DNA from: Nitrospinota bacterium
GTDB taxonomy: Bacteria > UBA8248
Direction: 5' to 3'
DNA length: 8,668 nucleotides
Assembly (NCBI GenBank): GCA_003506735.1
Contig: DNYS01000255.1
Location: forward strand, 17,135-25,802
Below, piece after piece: positions 6,952 to 8,668 of the stretch. The number at the start of each line of letters is the position of its first letter. The first letter of the stretch is position 1. The notes under the pieces were generated by a model, which saw nothing but the letters and a program-made list of their open reading frames with translations, searched no databases and was not told the origin of the DNA. A program made the translations under genes and the position numbers.

Positions 6952-6968
6952 CGGTGCACGAAGCACCG
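6952..6968 (+). other. Hairpin between aprA and qmoA
   Basis: CGGTGC (6952-6957) and GCACCG (6963-6968) form a perfect 6-bp stem with the loop ACGAA, six bases after the aprA stop codon. No T-run follows, so it is unlikely to be a full terminator. In an operon where apr is usually far more abundant than qmo, it could act as an mRNA 3' stabiliser, processing site or weak attenuator. That role is inference. Confidence 0.45.
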
Positions 6969-7000
6969 TAAGTCGCCCAGAGTTGAATGAGGAGTCTTAG

Positions 7001-8278
7001 GTGGAGACCACGCCTTCGGTATATCGGACCATACTCGTCGTCGGCGGCGGGATCGCCGGGATCACCGCCGCCCTGGAGGCGGCGGAGGCCGGGTATGAGG
7101 TTTTTCTTGTCGAGAAAGAACCCTATCTGGGCGGAAGGGTAGCCCAGCTCAACAAGTACTTTCCCAAGCTCTGCCCCCCCTACTGCGGCCTTGAAATCAA
7201 CTTCCAAAGAATGAAAAAGAACCCTCAAATCCGGTTTGCCACCTTGGCGGAGGTGGAGAGCATATCGGGCGGCCCTGGGAATTTTGACGTTACGATCAAG
7301 CAACATCCCCGCTACATCAACGACCGGTGCACTGCGTGCAATGCCTGTGTTCCCGTCTGTCCGGTTGACCGACCCAATGCCTTTAACTTCGGAATGGACA
7401 CGACGAAGGCCGTTTACCTTCCTCATGAGATGGCGTTTCCCATGAAATACGTCATCGACGATTCGGTTTGTACGCTCACCGAATGCGCCAAGTGCGTCGA
7501 GGCGTGCGAGTACGACGCTATCGATTTGAACATGGTGTCAAAAACCTTTGACCTCAAAGTGGGCGCGATCATCATGGCCACGGGCTGGATGCCGTACGAT
7601 GCCACCAGGATCGATAACCTTGGGTTCGGCAGGTATTCCGATGTCATCACCAATGTGATGATGGAGAGGTTGGCGGCCCCGAACGGACCAACGAAAGGGA
7701 AGATCGTTCGCCCGTCCGACGGAAAACCGGTCAACAGCGTGGCCTTCATTCAATGCGCCGGTCAGCGGGATGAAACCCACCTCGGGTACTGCTCCGGAAT
7801 TTGCTGCCTCGCTTCTTTGAAGCAAGCCACGTACGTCAGGGAGCGGAACCCGGAGTCCAGATCCTACATTTTCTATATCGACTTGCGCACACCTGGAACC
7901 TATAAATTCTTCTCCAAGAAAATCCTAAGTGACCCGAACATTTCGACATTGAAAGGAAAGGTGGCCAGGATTATCGAGGACCCGGCGACCAAAGAGTTGA
8001 TCGTCGAGGCCGAAGACATACTCTTGGCTGAGATACTCAGGGTCAAAGTGGATCTCGTCGTCCTTGCGACGGGGATGGTCTCGAGCGCAGAGGAGAAAAA
8101 GACCGCGGCTGATTTGCAATACGATAAGGATCATTTTCTTCTCACGGAACAACCGGCACCCGGAATTTTTGCGGCGGGCTGTGCGAGGGGGCCCGTGGAC
8201 GTCGCCACTGCGGTTCAGGATGCCACCGCAGCAGCCCTGAAATCGATGCGGACGATTCAGACCGCGGCGCGGAGGTAA
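7001..8278 (+). CDS. qmoA: Quinone-interacting membrane-bound oxidoreductase subunit A (HdrA-like flavoprotein)
   Basis: QmoA is a cytoplasmic subunit of QmoABC, which links menaquinol to AprBA. The 425-residue protein starts at GTG 7001 behind TGAGGAG (6988-6994, six bases away). Residues 10-20, TILVVGGGIAG, are the FAD Rossmann motif, followed by VEKEPYLGGRV (37-47). LCPPYCGLE (57-65) is shared with HdrA. Two ferredoxin-like cysteine sets follow: Cys110, 113, 116 and 120, and Cys157, 162, 165 and 169. The C-terminal flavoprotein part holds QCAGQRDETHLGYCSGICC (251-269), whose cysteines 252, 264, 268 and 269 match an atypical HdrA cluster pattern. The closing FAD segment is PGIFAAGCARGPVDVATAVQDA (387-408). 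Its context directly after aprBA distinguishes it from heterodisulfide reductase HdrA. It follows aprA by 55 bases, and its stop codon lies next to the qmoB ribosome binding site. Confidence 0.95.
   Translation: METTPSVYRTILVVGGGIAGITAALEAAEAGYEVFLVEKEPYLGGRVAQLNKYFPKLCPPYCGLEINFQRMKKNPQIRFATLAEVESISGGPGNFDVTIKQHPRYINDRCTACNACVPVCPVDRPNAFNFGMDTTKAVYLPHEMAFPMKYVIDDSVCTLTECAKCVEACEYDAIDLNMVSKTFDLKVGAIIMATGWMPYDATRIDNLGFGRYSDVITNVMMERLAAPNGPTKGKIVRPSDGKPVNSVAFIQCAGQRDETHLGYCSGICCLASLKQATYVRERNPESRSYIFYIDLRTPGTYKFFSKKILSDPNISTLKGKVARIIEDPATKELIVEAEDILLAEILRVKVDLVVLATGMVSSAEEKKTAADLQYDKDHFLLTEQPAPGIFAAGCARGPVDVATAVQDATAAALKSMRTIQTAARR
8271..8275 (+). promoter_or_regulatory. qmoB ribosome binding site inside the qmoA end
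   Basis: GGAGG at 8271-8275 forms part of the last codons of qmoA and abuts its TAA (8276-8278). It lies 10 bases before the qmoB ATG at 8286. Ribosomes finishing qmoA would uncover or occupy this site, which suggests coupled synthesis of the two subunits in fixed ratio. Confidence 0.6.
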
Positions 8279-8285
8279 GTCCCGG

Positions 8286-8668
8286 ATGGAGAAAAAAATC
8301 GGCGTCTACATCTGCAGTGGATGCGACATCGGAACCTGCCTCGATAGCGGAAAGCTCATCGATGTCGCCACGACGGAGAACAACATCCCCATCGTTAGGA
8401 CCTCTCCCGCCTTCTGCCTGGAAGACGCCCAGCTAATCAAGGACGACATCGAGCGCGAGGGGGTCGATACCGTCGTCATCGCCGCTTGCTCTCCGCGCGT
8501 CAATACCGACGTCTTCGGTTTCAAGGGCACGTTCGTAGAGCGGGTCAACATCCGGGAGCAGGTTGTGTGGAGCCATCCCGCCAACCATCCCGAAACCCAA
8601 AGCATGGCCGAAGACTACTTGCGGATGGGGATTGTCCGGGCACAAAAAGCGACCCCTCCGACCCCGTT
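8286..8668 (+). CDS. qmoB: Quinone-interacting membrane-bound oxidoreductase subunit B, N-terminal part (runs off right edge)
   Basis: The first 127 residues are present; the full protein is normally over 700 residues. QmoB is an HdrA-like flavoprotein of the QmoABC complex, with FAD and Fe-S centres and a C-terminal domain similar to MvhD, all beyond this window. What is visible is the HdrA N-terminal domain: KKIGVYICSGCDIGTCLD (3-20), Cys44 in SPAFCLEDAQ, VVIAACSPRVNTDVF (63-77), and NIREQVVWSH (88-97), which matches the HdrA NIREHVSWVH motif. Cysteines 10, 13, 18, 44 and 68 are candidates for an N-terminal Fe-S site, as HdrA uses the equivalent region. It starts seven bases after the qmoA stop. 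Gene order and these motifs make qmoB the best assignment over a stand-alone hdrA. qmoC is expected downstream but is not visible. Confidence 0.92.
   Translation, partial: MEKKIGVYICSGCDIGTCLDSGKLIDVATTENNIPIVRTSPAFCLEDAQLIKDDIEREGVDTVVIAACSPRVNTDVFGFKGTFVERVNIREQVVWSHPANHPETQSMAEDYLRMGIVRAQKATPPTP

Overview
The window carries the front part of a dissimilatory sulfur-metabolism operon, sat-aprB-aprA-qmoA-qmoB, read left to right from about 3.3 kb to the right edge. It encodes ATP sulfurylase, both subunits of adenylylsulfate (APS) reductase, and the first two subunits of the quinone-interacting Qmo complex. qmoB is cut by the window end, and qmoC would be expected just beyond it. This gene set is typical of anaerobic sulfate reducers such as Desulfobacterota and relatives, and also of sulfur oxidisers that use Qmo rather than AprM. 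The sequence alone does not settle the direction of flux. No dsrAB, aprM or sox gene is visible.

The left half is regulatory and accessory. Bases 1-247 (minus strand) encode the N-terminal 82 residues of an Rrf2-family regulator that runs off the left edge. An 806-base gap with no convincing gene follows. It holds a perfect 13-base dyad just upstream of rrf2, two adjacent GC-rich hairpins near 600-660, and a dyad near 1000. A two-domain GNAT acetyltransferase (1054-1908) is next, then a 354-base gap, then a LysR-family regulator (2263-3207) of the CysL/CbbR type. The LysR gene lies directly upstream of sat on the same strand and is the best candidate for control of the operon.

How the genes work together in the reductive direction: Sat activates sulfate with ATP to give APS, AprBA reduces APS to sulfite plus AMP, and QmoAB(C) passes electrons from the menaquinone pool to AprBA. 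All three steps can run in reverse in sulfur oxidisers. Gaps between the operon genes are short (22, 38, 55 and 7 bases) and the apr and qmo genes have good ribosome binding sites. The one internal structure I see is a 6-bp hairpin between aprA and qmoA.

The core enzymes are a known system. The less ordinary points are regulatory: a LysR gene co-directional with sat; an Rrf2 gene with its own dyad; 9-10-codon mini-ORFs whose stops overlap the GTG starts of both the GNAT and LysR genes as GTGA; and a third possible Fe-S site in QmoA. Three starts (lysR, sat, aprA) are placed downstream of the longest open frame, for reasons given in the entries.
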